Assembly (NCBI GenBank): GCA_024349245.1
Contig: JALDNG010000007.1
Coordinates: 6,523,501-6,587,500, forward strand
Direction: 5' to 3'
Length of the DNA stretch: 64,000 nucleotides
Origin: Neodontobutis hainanensis
Lineage: Eukaryota; Chordata; Actinopteri; Gobiiformes; Odontobutidae
Shown: positions 47,501-58,489 of the stretch, piece by piece
Numbering within the stretch: the stretch's first letter is position 1
How the letters are laid out: every line of letters starts with the position of its first letter
Translations under genes and position numbers: made by a program
Notes under the pieces: generated by a model
The model's input: the letters and a program-made list of their open reading frames with translations, nothing else
Told to the model about the DNA's origin: nothing
Databases searched by the model: none

Positions 47501-50500
47501 CTACAGTGCCATTTTGGATTGGGCTAAATGCTACCAAGCTTTCATTTGCATATCTTTTCTTTGATGAAAATGTCTTGCGGCTGCATTGTGGAGAAAGTTG
47601 TCAGTAAAAATTCTGAATGATCTGATATAATTCACTGAATTACTGTTGACTTTGACGTGAGTTGTAGTACACTTGCCTCAAATTATATCCTAGGCAACAA
47701 CTATGAATAGTAAATAATACTTTCTAAGAGGTATTAATAGATTTCTGTTAAAATTGACTGCAGCAATTTTGTACAGTGTACACTTGGCCCCACAAAATCA
47801 GGTTCATCCAATTTTACATAAACCAGTGGGAAAAAAAACAGCTTTTATGATTCCATCTACTGTTTGTTATAAATTACAAAGAAAAAAAAATTTGGCAAAT
47901 CACATGCTTGCAAAGGAGCATTCCCATTGGTCTACAGCAGCTTGTCATATAACATTACAGGAAGTGTAATATCTGCCAAAAAAGTGTCTTTTCAGCGCTG
48001 AATATTTGTCTGATCTTTATACACAGAGAAACAGCTCACAAAAGAAAAAAAATAAACAGAGAAAAGTGAGGCATTGTAATATGCAGTCAAAATTCAATCA
48101 CATAACGTTTAAGGAGGCAAAGATAATTGCCGTCCGGATGCTAAAGTTGCTGCTATGCTAATGCTAAGCTCAAAACTTGAGTTAGGTGTAATGTATTAGT
48201 ATTTTGTGGATGAAAAATACTAATACATTATACATTAATATACATTAAAAATACATTATATACATATATACATATACATTAAAAATACTTTTTTTAATAA
48301 AAGAGAAGCAGGAGAGGTTCCTTGGCTGCTTTTGGGGGAGAGTGTAATCTGAGACATGGACGGCAAAAAGAAAATCAGGTAGTGGAGCTTTAATGGTAGG
48401 GGTAATAAAGCACATTGAATTTCATAACATAAATTGATGTCAAAGTTGCAATAGCAAGTTTAGTGATGGGGAGTTTTAAACACTAAGCATGGGTGCATCA
48501 CTTCAGCCACATCTCCCATTATACTCAATTATATTATATTGTCATAACACAGTCTCAGTTTAATATTATTGGAATCAGTTTCTGGTTTGTTCTTAATAAC
48601 TCTAAACTAAAACCAAATATTCATCACTGGTGCACTGTTCTAGTCTAATACTGTCAATAGTTGAGTCTATTTCCCCCCTCAGAGGATTAGGTAAGAGCTG
48701 AGACGGTAAATGGATTGAAATGTGGCCAGGGAAGTCAAATATGCACTGAGGAAAAATGAAGCCATGATTATGGGAGGTATTAGGAGGGGAAATGCATTTG
48801 GACTTTTATATGATAAAAAGTGGGTTTATTTATCTAAATCTCGTCTCTTTTTGCAACCATTGGGAATAGGAATATGATGGATTTTATATTTCACCCAGGA
48901 TGAATTTCAATTTTTTTAGAAGCCAGTAGAGACATATATCTACGGCATCTCTCTGGCTGTCTTTTAGAAACACGCCTTGCAACATTTTTCTTGTGTCCTT
49001 CAGCTTTGCTTGCTATTCTCAGTACTGCTATGCTTATTCTACTTTTTCTTTTTTCCATCCACCCCCTCCCTTGTGCTTTGACAGTCTTCTTACACCAATT
49101 CTCTCTGTCTGTTTCTTTCTGCGTTTTCTCTCTGATCTCCTTTCCCGGGAGCAGGTCTTGGATGCCCATTGGACACAGCCTGCCAGGCAGCTGTGTGTAG
49201 TTGGTCTTCTGCCACCACAGAGGAACTTTGGCTGTACCACCATCTATTTGTTTGGGAATAAAAGGATGTTATTTTCTTGAAGGACTCCTAACCTCTGATG
49301 CCATAAAGCTCACAAAGATAGTGCTGTGTGCTTGTACTGGTGGACCTCATGTCATTCACGTACCTTCAGAGGGTCACTAGGCTTCACTGCTGACCTTTAG
49401 ATTGTACAGTACAGTTTCCTGTATTAGATACATCATTCAAAACTCTTAGACTATTTTTGCTGCCAAAAAAAAACATAATTTTTGTTTTCAGTCACCTCTG
49501 GACGCACAGAAATCAGCACCTGATCACTCTAAATACAAGTTTTCAACGGGCTGGTCCAAAACTGGTTTCAAAGTCCTCCCTGTTTAATGTTTCTTCCATA
49601 AATGCTGACATTCAGACACTTTTGGCCATACTTCCCTTGATGCTTGTCAAGAGAAGACATTTGTTGAGAATGAGATGTTGACAAAGCCTGTGTCTGACCC
49701 GCGTCGGAGAGTGGAAACAGGAAATTTTAAATGATATTTTTCAGTTTTTTACGTAATGGTTACTTTGTGTGGGGCATTGTAAATAAACATTTCCTTTATA
49801 TCATTGCATTTCAGCAATATTAACCACAAATGCAAATGTTCATGTTCTTTAGTAGGAATGTAAAACATGCCATTGATTTTTCCCAGCAGTGTGCTGATGG
49901 ACAGGTTTAAAAAACATGGTGACAGTGTGTCACATTTAGATTGTTATTTTTAAAGTTTTCTCAAAGTGCTTCATTTTGAACATGTTCTGTCACTTGAGTT
50001 TACAGTTCGGGAGTCTGTGTGTAAACATATGCCACACTGGTTCCAAGTTTCAAAAACTTGCCTTAAAAATAAAAAATAAACAGTAAATAAACATTTGATC
50101 TCTGGCCCCTTTTGGTGACAATATATCAGCTTTATAATTTTTTTTTTTTATATTTACATTAAATGCATGTGCAGCAAATCAGGTCAACTCCATTTTGTTT
50201 TCCTCTAACTGCTGTGGACTTAAAACCATGTTTATGTCATTCACCAAATATACATTTTATTTTTGGTATCTGCTTTCTGTTTGTCCCATCTGTGTTGTAT
50301 TGCTTAATGTGGTGTCTGTAAAATATAGACAGGCTCACCAGCGTCCAGTGAAAATATAATCCACTTAATTGGCTTTCTATCAACTGCGTGAGACACTTGT
50401 CTTTTGGAACTCAATGCTGGTTAGGAACTTCAGGGTTAGTGTGTCTGACCAATTTTGTTTGATTGTGACACACCATTAACACTGTGGTCAACAGAGGACG

Positions 50501-52520
50501 TTATGGTCCATTGACTATAGGTGTCTGAATACACAGGAGTTACACATGTGAGCTGTTGTGAGGGCCACTGTACTTACTCCTTGACTGCTCTCATTTCTTC
50601 TTTCTTTGTTCATGGGGGACCACGGGAATGATTCAATATCCATTCTGCCACACTTTGTGCTCTGCACATTAATGCAATCTATTTTCTGTTTCTTTCAAAC
50701 ACTTTAAGTTACAGTGTAGTAGGAAAATGGGTTTTCCTTCCTAATAAATAATTGACTGTATATGTGAACGTTTGGAACAACATAAATATAATTTGTGCTA
50801 ACATAAGTGGGCGAGAAAAAGTCATGTTGTAGCATATCTATAGCCAAATGAGAAAAATAAAAGTGCCAATGAGATATTTAATATGCTTACAAAATTGCCT
50901 CTCCTCCTTTAGCAGACTAAATCATTTGACCTGTGGAAGAATTTATAAATGTAAATAGGGAGTACATTTTTTGCCCGTCCTTCCACTTGAGCATAAGAGT
51001 AAAGTGGACACAGCATACAGGAGGGTTATTTGCTGTTCCTATGCAAAGAGGCATGTATAGACTGTTCAGCAGCTGGTGGCCAATGAGCTGAGAGTGCTCA
51101 GGGTTATATCTGCTCTCCTACCAATGGGAATTGCATCCCCGGGAGGCTGGAGAAGGTGAGATTTAATTTTGGCAAAGACTCACAAGAACAACAATTGTAT
51201 TCCCTGGAGTTGTGAAAATTTGGCAGGACAGCGTGACAAAAACATGCTGCAAAAATATAAAGCTGCATTTTGCATGAAGTAGAGAGGCTAATGGAAAACA
51301 CAGCTACCGCTAATTAGCAGAGATTTTGTTCACTCCAGAAACAATGTGACTTAATACAAGATCAAGAGTGTGTGCCGGAACTTTTACCCAGGGCTGCAGT
51401 AAAGTAGGTTAAAGCTGAACACTCTTTTGTGCAGTGAGCAGTTCACAATGAGTAATTGTGCTGTATATTGGTGGAAAAGAAACAACCATCTATATCCATA
51501 CAACAAGAAAGAAAAGGTAAGACAGAGTGCTCGCCCCTGTCTAATGATTATTGATGGAGATTCACTTTCACTTAGCAACCAATGGCTGCTTCTCCACTCA
51601 TGCTTAGAATCAGAGGACTGTATGTGAGCTGCTATTGGCTGCTTTTCACGGCCTGTTGAGCCAATCAAGGTGACAGTGTGAAAGCCCGCTGTCGGCTGCA
51701 GCTGAGACCTTTGTGGAGTCTTCGGTAAAATTTGGTCTAGTTCCACTGAGCTCATATCCTCCTCACTTCAAAGCAAAGGGTTTGGGGAGAGTGTCAAGAT
51801 TAAACTCTCTGTCATATCTGCATTAAAGCACTCCAGGGTGAAGTGGCAGACTGTCACAGCTCTGGACATGGCTCATTTTAGGTTCATTTTGAGGGGCTGC
51901 TATTGTGGAAGAAGTTTTAGTGCAACTTTATTTATAGCACCTTCGTCAGAGGAGCTTCTAGAGACTTCAGTGGGCCTAAAGCAGAAGGACAACTGACACC
52001 GACTTGAGACATATCTGGCACTTTGTAGGTCATTGTTTAAGGGCTAATATCTGTAGCCGCATTAAACCAAATTATGTATGATCAGCTGACTTGGGAGTAA
52101 TACAGCATGGGGCACTGGGTAAAGTCAAGCAACGCCACAGATCTTTCACAGTGCCAACCCAAACCCAAGAAAACTGGCAATGTTATAAAACTAGAGCAAA
52201 GGCAAAATACTGAATGTACAAGTGCTTGTTTATTTATATAACATATATAGCAGAGAAAGAACAGTAGTGAATAAATAAGAACGTAAACGCCTTATTCATA
52301 ATTGGTCCAACCCAGTGGCATTTCTAAATGGCAATCCCTAAACAACAAATTTGCATTGTAAGAAAACACAGCTAGAGTTCCTCATTTGGATGGCCTCAAC
52401 TCTAAAATACACTTCAGCATGTTTAGTTTGAACTCTGAGAACTGCTGGTAATCCACAGTTTCAAGAGTATTTAGCAGTATTTTAAAGCTAAATATTTGAT
52501 CAAGTTTTATGATCCTTGTA
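44590..52520. other. Long non-coding stretch, no gene seen
   Basis: About 8 kb with no supported gene. Small features inside it are a three-unit acatag repeat near 46480-46500, a block with octamer-like and TAATTA words near 47440-47560, a perfect hairpin at 48189-48230, and a pyrimidine tract plus AG with a nearby AATAAA at about 49080-49262. Confidence 0.45.
48189..48230. repeat. Perfect inverted repeat (17-bp arms, 8-base loop)
   Basis: The left arm taatgtattagtatttt (48189-48205) pairs exactly with aaaatactaatacatta (48214-48230). The loop is gtggatga. It sits at the left edge of an AT-rich patch (48231-48300) with repeated tacatta/atacat words. Confidence 0.93.
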
Positions 52521-52525
52521 ACAAC

Positions 52526-52692
52526 CAGTGGTAGAGCGGTTTTCTTATAAGTGGAAAGTTGGTGGTTCGATCCCCGCTCTCACCACAGTTTGTACTGTTG
52601 TTGTGTCTTTGAGCAAGACACTTGACCCATCTTAACTTAACTTGAATCCAGTCACACAGCACTGGTGTATAAATGTGTGTGAATGTTGCTCT
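52526..52692 (+). mobile_element. tRNA-derived SINE, 3'-truncated or diverged (plus strand)
   Basis: It begins within the tRNA-like head (ccagtggtagagcgg) and has an intact B-box (ggttcgatcccc, 52564-52575). The central block gtctttgagcaagacacttg follows, then agcactggtgtataaatgtg. The gcgctatataaa tail of its relatives is not found, so the copy is incomplete at both ends. A 16-bp tandem repeat follows shortly after. Confidence 0.75.
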
Positions 52693-52721
52693 GGTTTATT
52701 AATATTTGAGACATTCATGTG

Positions 52722-52781
52722 GTTGTGTCTTAAGTATGTTGTGTCTTAAGTATGTGTCTTATGTGGTTGTGTCTTAAGTAT
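52722..52781 (+). repeat. Short tandem repeat, 16-bp unit
   Basis: Two adjacent identical copies of gttgtgtcttaagtat lie at 52722-52737 and 52738-52753. A partial unit (gtgtcttat, then gtg) follows, then a third identical copy at 52766-52781. It lies just downstream of a truncated SINE. Confidence 0.9.
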
Positions 52782-52789
52782 GTTCATCA

Positions 52790-54925
52790 AGATGCACTGT
52801 CCCAATCAAATAAATTAATTAATAATAATTCTTGATCAGCTGATAAAACTGCATAAAACTATTAACTAGTTTAAATAATAAAATAAAAGCACATATATAT
52901 ATTTTTTTGTATTTTCAAAATGTCATAGTTCTTATTTTCCATTTTTTTAAACATGGATAGTATATGTGTATTAATCATGTCAATGTACAGGAGTTCCTTC
53001 ATGTGCCTCTTCTGGTCTGTGTTCACGCTTCACAGGATTCACTGTGCATCATAGTCATAAATATTCATAGATCCTTTCATTTTTTTTGCCTTAATAATCC
53101 TGTTACATGCGTAGTGAGTGCTGTTAAGTTTTACTTGTTCTTATCAATATCACTGCAACCAAGTAAGCAACTTGATTTTTGGTAACTCCACTATATGTTT
53201 GTTCTATTGAAACTATAGAGTAAAACGAGTGTGAACAAAGCACGTGACATACAAAGCATGTTGACTTGTTCATTGTGCACCAGAGCATGTTGGCGTTTAC
53301 CAGTGAAAGTTATGCTTGGTTCACAGGAACAACCCGCTGTGAGTTCTCCTCAGAGGTGAGAGGCCGCCGTGATATATGTGGATGACTGTTGTTTCCAATT
53401 GCAATCAGCTCTCTGCATGCAAGCAGCACTGCACACAATATGTTGCATACATTAATTTAAAACTTTTTTAACATCACTAGATTCTGTTGTTTAGGACTTT
53501 ATCCCATTATGTTGAGATAGATGCATTCTGATTCAGTCTATAAAGTCTCTCAAGAGCCATTTCTACTGAAAATAATGTCTGCTAGTGTTATTAATGACAA
53601 AGTAATAACCTGTCCACACAAAAAGCAGCTTTATCTCTAAAGTTGCTTTTTACTGTGTTCTGGTTTTTTGCCTTGTAAACATGCACACAGTGTTTTGGGT
53701 AAAGGAAAGCATACTTTTTATAAAACCTGAAGACTCCCATTTACCACCTTTACGCTTAAAGCTCTTTGTATGTACTTCTCAACTTATTTCATGCATGTTG
53801 TTGTTTAATAAAGTGAGCATCCACCTAGCCATGGTAAAAACATAAGAACAAATAATCAGTTAACAGCTTACATTCTACACATGTCATTAATTTGTGATTT
53901 AATGTGATTTGACACAGAATTTCTAGACTTTGTTGTTGCAAAACTTTATAAAAGTTTTGTTTCATTGCACGGTTAATTGAGTCTAGACTAAAAAATCTGA
54001 TAAACAGCATTCTTTTTTTGTATTTTTTTTTGTATTGGAGTTGTCTCACCAGTTACATTAATTGAGTATGTGCCGTTTTCAAATCAAATATTAGGTGTAT
54101 TGCCACAAGAGCAATTAAACTAAAAGAAAATCTCTTATTAACACTGGCATTATTAAATTCTTTATGTAATTACATTTCAGTATCCTTCCAGGAAACAACA
54201 CTTTGCTTTTTGGAAACCCACGTATTTCTTACTTTAAAGCTTCTTCGTTACTGAGGGCCAATCAAGGCCTGCTTCACTTCACTCCCCTAACACCTACCCA
54301 CCTGGACACCTTTTTTCCACCCGCAGCAGCTATAGCACCACCCCTGAGTCATAGATACTGACAGTCTCCATTTACCTTTTATATTTCTGGCATGCGAGCT
54401 GTTTTTAGTGTATTGCCAAATTAAGGACTTGGGAATTACTCATGGTACGGAATAATGATGAGACAGCCCCTATCTCCACAAGGAAGTGTGTTTATAATGA
54501 GATTGTAAACATATGCTCATGCCAGTGTAGCAGCTACTCATCAGCTTAATTGGTTCAATGTGGAATCTCCGCTCTTGGTCCTCTCCTGAGAAGGGGGAGA
54601 GGGGAGGTGGTGGGTGACATTAGTGTGACGTGGGGCTGCAAAATGATCTTTAGCAATACAAGTGTAAGAACATTGACATATTGATAATCCCTCGACCCAA
54701 CCATCCCCATACAGGGATTTGCGCACATTTGCACATTCAGTTGCTGTGTACCAGAGTTTGGAATGTCAGACAACACAAATGTCTGTACTTTCTACTCCTT
54801 ACATTGTCAAAACAGCCTTGATTTACAACCTCAGCTGATGACGACATGACGTAAAAGATGTAACTAACACAAGAAGGAAAGTCAAAAGCAGGTTTTTAGC
54901 AGCGTTATTGATAAAGAAAGATATT
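52790..54925. other. Non-coding stretch, no gene seen
   Basis: AT-rich DNA with no supported gene or repeat. Overlapping minus-strand open frames at 54541-54776 have no domain. Confidence 0.5.
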
Positions 54926-54928
54926 AGC

Positions 54929-55131
54929 CATTCATTTACCAACGCTTTTATCCAAAGCGACTTACATTAAACTTCCATTCACCAGTGTTACAGCTGGAAC
55001 ACCACTGGAGGCAAGGTGGGTAAGGTGTCTTTCCCAAGGACACGACAGTATGAACTTTGGGGTGAGTGGGAATCGAACCGCCAACTTTCCGGTTATAGGA
55101 CGACCGCTCTACCACTGAGCAGTGGCTCCCA
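54929..55131 (-). mobile_element. tRNA-derived SINE (minus strand), nearly complete
   Basis: On the minus strand it has the A-box region tgctcagtggtagagcgg, the arm cctataaccggaaag, the B-box ggttcgattcccac and the central block gtgtccttgggaaagacacc. The body agtggtgttccagctgtaac follows, then the tail gtaagtcgctttggataaaa. It therefore combines the body of the 3006 copy (same cagctgtaacactgg wording) with the tail type of the 2744 copy. This links the two subfamilies. Confidence 0.8.
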
Positions 55132-55139
55132 TATGTCTA

Positions 55140-56470
55140 GTGGGAGGGGTTTGACTTGAAACTAACTTTGATTGGACCTGGCTGTTCTGGTCTCATAGTC
55201 AGATTCTTGTTGCCTTCTATTTACAACAGTATTTTGAAACCTTAATCCCACTAGAAGGCCAACAAACACCTGAATGGACCTGTAATACTAACAACTCACC
55301 TGAGCCTAAACAACTCTCACATCAGGAGTCACGCTGCCCTTTCAAGGGAACAACCATGAGACCAAAACAGCCTGGTCCAATCAGAGTTAGTTTCAGGTCA
55401 TAAAGCTCAGCTCTCTTACCAATTAAACTCAGGGATCTTCTGTAATGCCTCTTAAGTTTATTTCAGACAGTACTTTTTTACTTTTACCTGAATCTGTACA
55501 TCTGCTTAAGTACAGAATGTGAATACTTTTGCCACCTCTGCTGTGTACAAAGACAAATACATAAACACTTTTGACCTGGTTTTACTAATCCCGTGAGAAC
55601 ACTGACCATTAACTTATTTGCTAAATGTTTGATATCACATCCAAACCTAATTCTTATCCTAAACCAACTCTTCAAAGGGTTTAAAGAAATGTATCAACTT
55701 TCATCCCTGTAGTGACACAAGTCTCTGTAGTTCTTAGATTGCAGTTGAGTAACTGTCCCCATGAGGACAGACCAACCTTACCCACATTTCCACCTGAGGC
55801 AGATTGGTATTTGCGTCAGAGCTTATGCGTTATTTAAACTACTCTTTTCCTTTTTGACAGCAGAAGAACTGGCTCTTGGTTACAAAACACCTCCAGGCTG
55901 CGCTAACCCTTTTCTTGGGTTACTTATTTCAGAGACCAGGAGGTTACACACTTGTAATTTGTATGTCTCAATCATAAATTGTAGAGTTGCAAGCAAACAT
56001 ACATGTGCTCGTACCCTGACAGAATATTTTTAGCCATTTTCAGTGAATATGAATAATAACACAAAAAACATTTCTTTCACTCATAGTTAGTGGTTGGGTA
56101 AAGTCATTTATTATAAAACAACTGTGTTTACTCTTTTTAAATCATAATGACAACATAAACTACCCAAATAACCCTGGTAATTTTGACCTGATAACATGCA
56201 CACAAGTTGAAACAAACAGGTTTGAATGGCTGCTAAAGGTAACCATCCTCACCTGTGATCTGTTTGCTTGTAATCAGTGTGTGAATAAAAGGTCAATCTG
56301 TTTCTGGGCTCCTGACAGACCCTTGCATCTTTTATCCAGTGCTGCACTAACGTTCCTGTATTCTACAAAGCTACAAAGGCACAGGAAAAGATGAATGCAG
56401 CATGTTGTCAGTAAAAAAATGGAGGAAGGGTTGCACTCATCAACCCGGAAGCTCCACATGAGACGTTACT
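55140..56470. other. Non-coding stretch, no gene seen
   Basis: No exon or repeat is recognised between the SINE and the Tc1 fragment. The plus-strand frame at 55761-56033 has no domain. Confidence 0.5.
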
Positions 56471-56473
56471 TAG

Positions 56474-56675
56474 ACGTTCCAACATGACAAGGTTCCAAAG
56501 CACAAGGCCAAGTCGACCTGTCATTGGCTACAACAGCATAAAGTGAAGGTTCTGCACTGGCCATCTCAGTCTCCTGACCTCAATATCATTGAGCCCCTCT
56601 GGGGAGATCTCAAATGTTCAGTTCAAACCACACAGCCCCAACTACCACAAAAGACTTCAAGCTGTCCTTGGATCT
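56474..56675 (+). pseudogene. Tc1/mariner transposase C-terminal fragment
   Basis: In one plus-strand frame the sequence reads TFQHDKVPKHKAKS, then HWLQQHKVKVLHWPSQSPDLN, then IIEPLWGDLK. In Tc1-type transposases the FQxDxxPxH segment carries the second catalytic Asp and the SPDLNPIE-xLW segment the third acidic residue. Both are present here, with a His-Asp variant in the first. The N-terminal DNA-binding part, the first catalytic Asp and the terminal inverted repeats are absent. After DLKCSV the similarity fades, and by about 56675 the sequence belongs to the antisense LINE piece. The fragment represents well under a third of a transposase and is inactive. Confidence 0.85.
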
Positions 56676-57290
56676 GCTGTAGGCACTCCTCTAGTTTGGG
56701 GGTTACTGTCCCAAATGCTCCAATGACCACTTGTACCACTGTTGCCTTTACTTTCCAGGCCCTCTCAAGCTCGTCTTTGAGCCCTTGGTATTTATCTAGT
56801 TTCTCATGTTCCTTTTTCCTGATGTTGCCATCACTTGGTTTTGCTATGTCAACCACAACAGCTTCTCTCTGCTGTTTGTCCACCACCACAATGTCCGGTT
56901 GGTTTGCCATTACTAATTTATCGATCTGTATCTGGAAGTCCCACAGGATCTTGGCTTGGTCATTCTCAACCACCTTCGGAGGTGTTTCCCACTTTGACCT
57001 TAGGGCTTCCTGTCCATACTCTTCACAGATGTTCCTGTACACTATACAAGCCACTTGGTTATGTTGTTCCATGTAGGCCTCTATTGCTCTGCTGTTCAAG
57101 GCCTGCTCCTGTGCAGCCATGATTAGTGCCTTTGTGCTGTCCTTCAATCTAGCCCTTTGTAGGCAGTGGTAGGAATTCTTGATATCAGCCTCTTCCATGG
57201 GACCATGCTTGTTTTGCAATATATTTTACTGCCATTTGTCTTTCTAAATCATTGGGCATATGGTATTTCTGCTGAATTCTGAAAACAAAA
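56660..57290 (-). pseudogene. LINE ORF C-terminal fragment with restriction-like endonuclease motifs (R2/R4-type)
   Basis: A 198-codon minus-strand frame (57219-56623) contains HNQVACIVYRNICEEYG, SKWETPPKVVEN and ILWDFQIQIDKLVMANQPDI. VVVDKQQREAVVVDIAKPSD follows, then KEHEKLDKYQGLKDELERAWK and VVIGAFGTVTPKLEECLQQI. The PD-x(n)-D-x-A pattern (QPDIVVVDK ... VVVDIAKP) fits the PD-(D/E)XK-like endonuclease at the C-terminus of R2/R4-type LINEs, in which it nicks the target. The RT domain and the residues normally following LQQI are missing, so the copy is truncated at both ends. The final 15 or so codons of the frame already run into the Tc1 fragment in antisense. The frame has no internal stop, so this is a relatively young piece. 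Confidence 0.75.
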
Positions 57291-57299
57291 CAGAAGAAA

Positions 57300-58190
57300 T
57301 TTTCGTATTCACCACTTATAGCAATATAGCAAAAGACTTTTGGCAATACACACAGAAAATTGCATTCTTCAGTTTTAAATTAAAAAGTTTATGTTTTTAG
57401 CATTTGTGATGTGTGTGTGTGTTTAAAAAGTAGGCACACATTACAAAATTACAAGCTATACTGTGATTTTGTAAGCCTGTGTAAGGTGAATATTACAATG
57501 TTAGCACTTGGTCATATTGGTGGTAATTTTGTTTAATGACAGACATTAAGTAGTACTGTGATCGTTCACATCGTCAGGTCTGTCCATTTTCACATTAAGG
57601 TCGCTGACTGGACTCAAACAATAAGCCAACCACCAACCAGGAAATGACCATACCTACACAGCTGAGTGTGAACAGACTCCTACATTGGACTGTGCATTGT
57701 TCATACTTTGTGAATTGATAATAATTGCTATACTAACAGAGTTCAATAACATCTTGGCCAAACATTCGACAAAGTGTGATTTATGCTTGTTTCGGAGTGT
57801 AATCTGTCTCACGGAGGCTGGATCCGGTCCAGAGGGGGAGAGACAGAGCAGAGGTTAAATTGCTCTAACCTCTGCCAAATTGTTACCACCAGCTTGGAAT
57901 AATGTAAGCTTCATTAATCATTACTTTACATATATTACACACGTATCATACACAAGCATAAGATGCACATGCCACATGCAAATACTATGTGTCCACCTTT
58001 CTGTTAAAGCATATCCACGACTCCTCGGAAAGTGTTAATAGAATCCAAAAGCCTTTCACCTCAACTGACTTGGCCATTTAAAAGTGGAATATTTATTTGA
58101 GGAATTAGATTGTCCCTCTGGAAAGACTTATCAGCTGCCTTTATATACGAAAATAACTGGCAGTGCACTTAGTCACACTCTCTCACAGTG
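57300..58190. other. Non-coding stretch, no gene seen
   Basis: AT-rich sequence with no recognisable exon or repeat. Part of it near 57540-57900 is less AT-rich. Confidence 0.45.
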
Positions 58191-58199
58191 TCACTCACT

Positions 58200-58480
58200 T
58201 ACACATTTGGCAAGCTTATGGCCATGTAATTATTGGCGCGGCTAGTGCCAAAAATTGCAAATTGTAATTTATTTCCTGCTCGACAAATTGAATTTCAACT
58301 TATGCTCTCAGCAGATGGACCTCTTGCATCTTCATTGTTCATCTCCAGCAATCTGTCCACTCTCCTAGCGTGCTACTTGCCCACGCATCCTCCATCTTTC
58401 ACTGCATCCATACAGCTTGGGCAATTACGCGTGATGTCATATGAACAGTTTAGGCCATTTGTGCACGCAAACATGTCACA
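58200..58480. promoter_or_regulatory. Candidate distal regulatory block
   Basis: The block carries gccatgtaattattggcgcg, caaattgtaatttatttcc and caaattgaatttcaac within 100 bases, then a more GC-balanced unique sequence with cacgcatcc and gcaattacgcgtgatgtca. A mixed cluster of homeodomain-like and CRE-like words with rare CpGs in a gene-poor area is the look of a conserved enhancer. This is inferred only from words. A plus-strand open frame of 100 codons here shows no domain. Confidence 0.22.
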
Positions 58481-58489
58481 GCTTTCCTG

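Noticed and set aside
56543..57076. 177-codon plus-strand open frame as a new gene
   Set aside because: Its first part is Tc1 transposase and the rest is antisense of a LINE frame; kept only as a composite-repeat finding.
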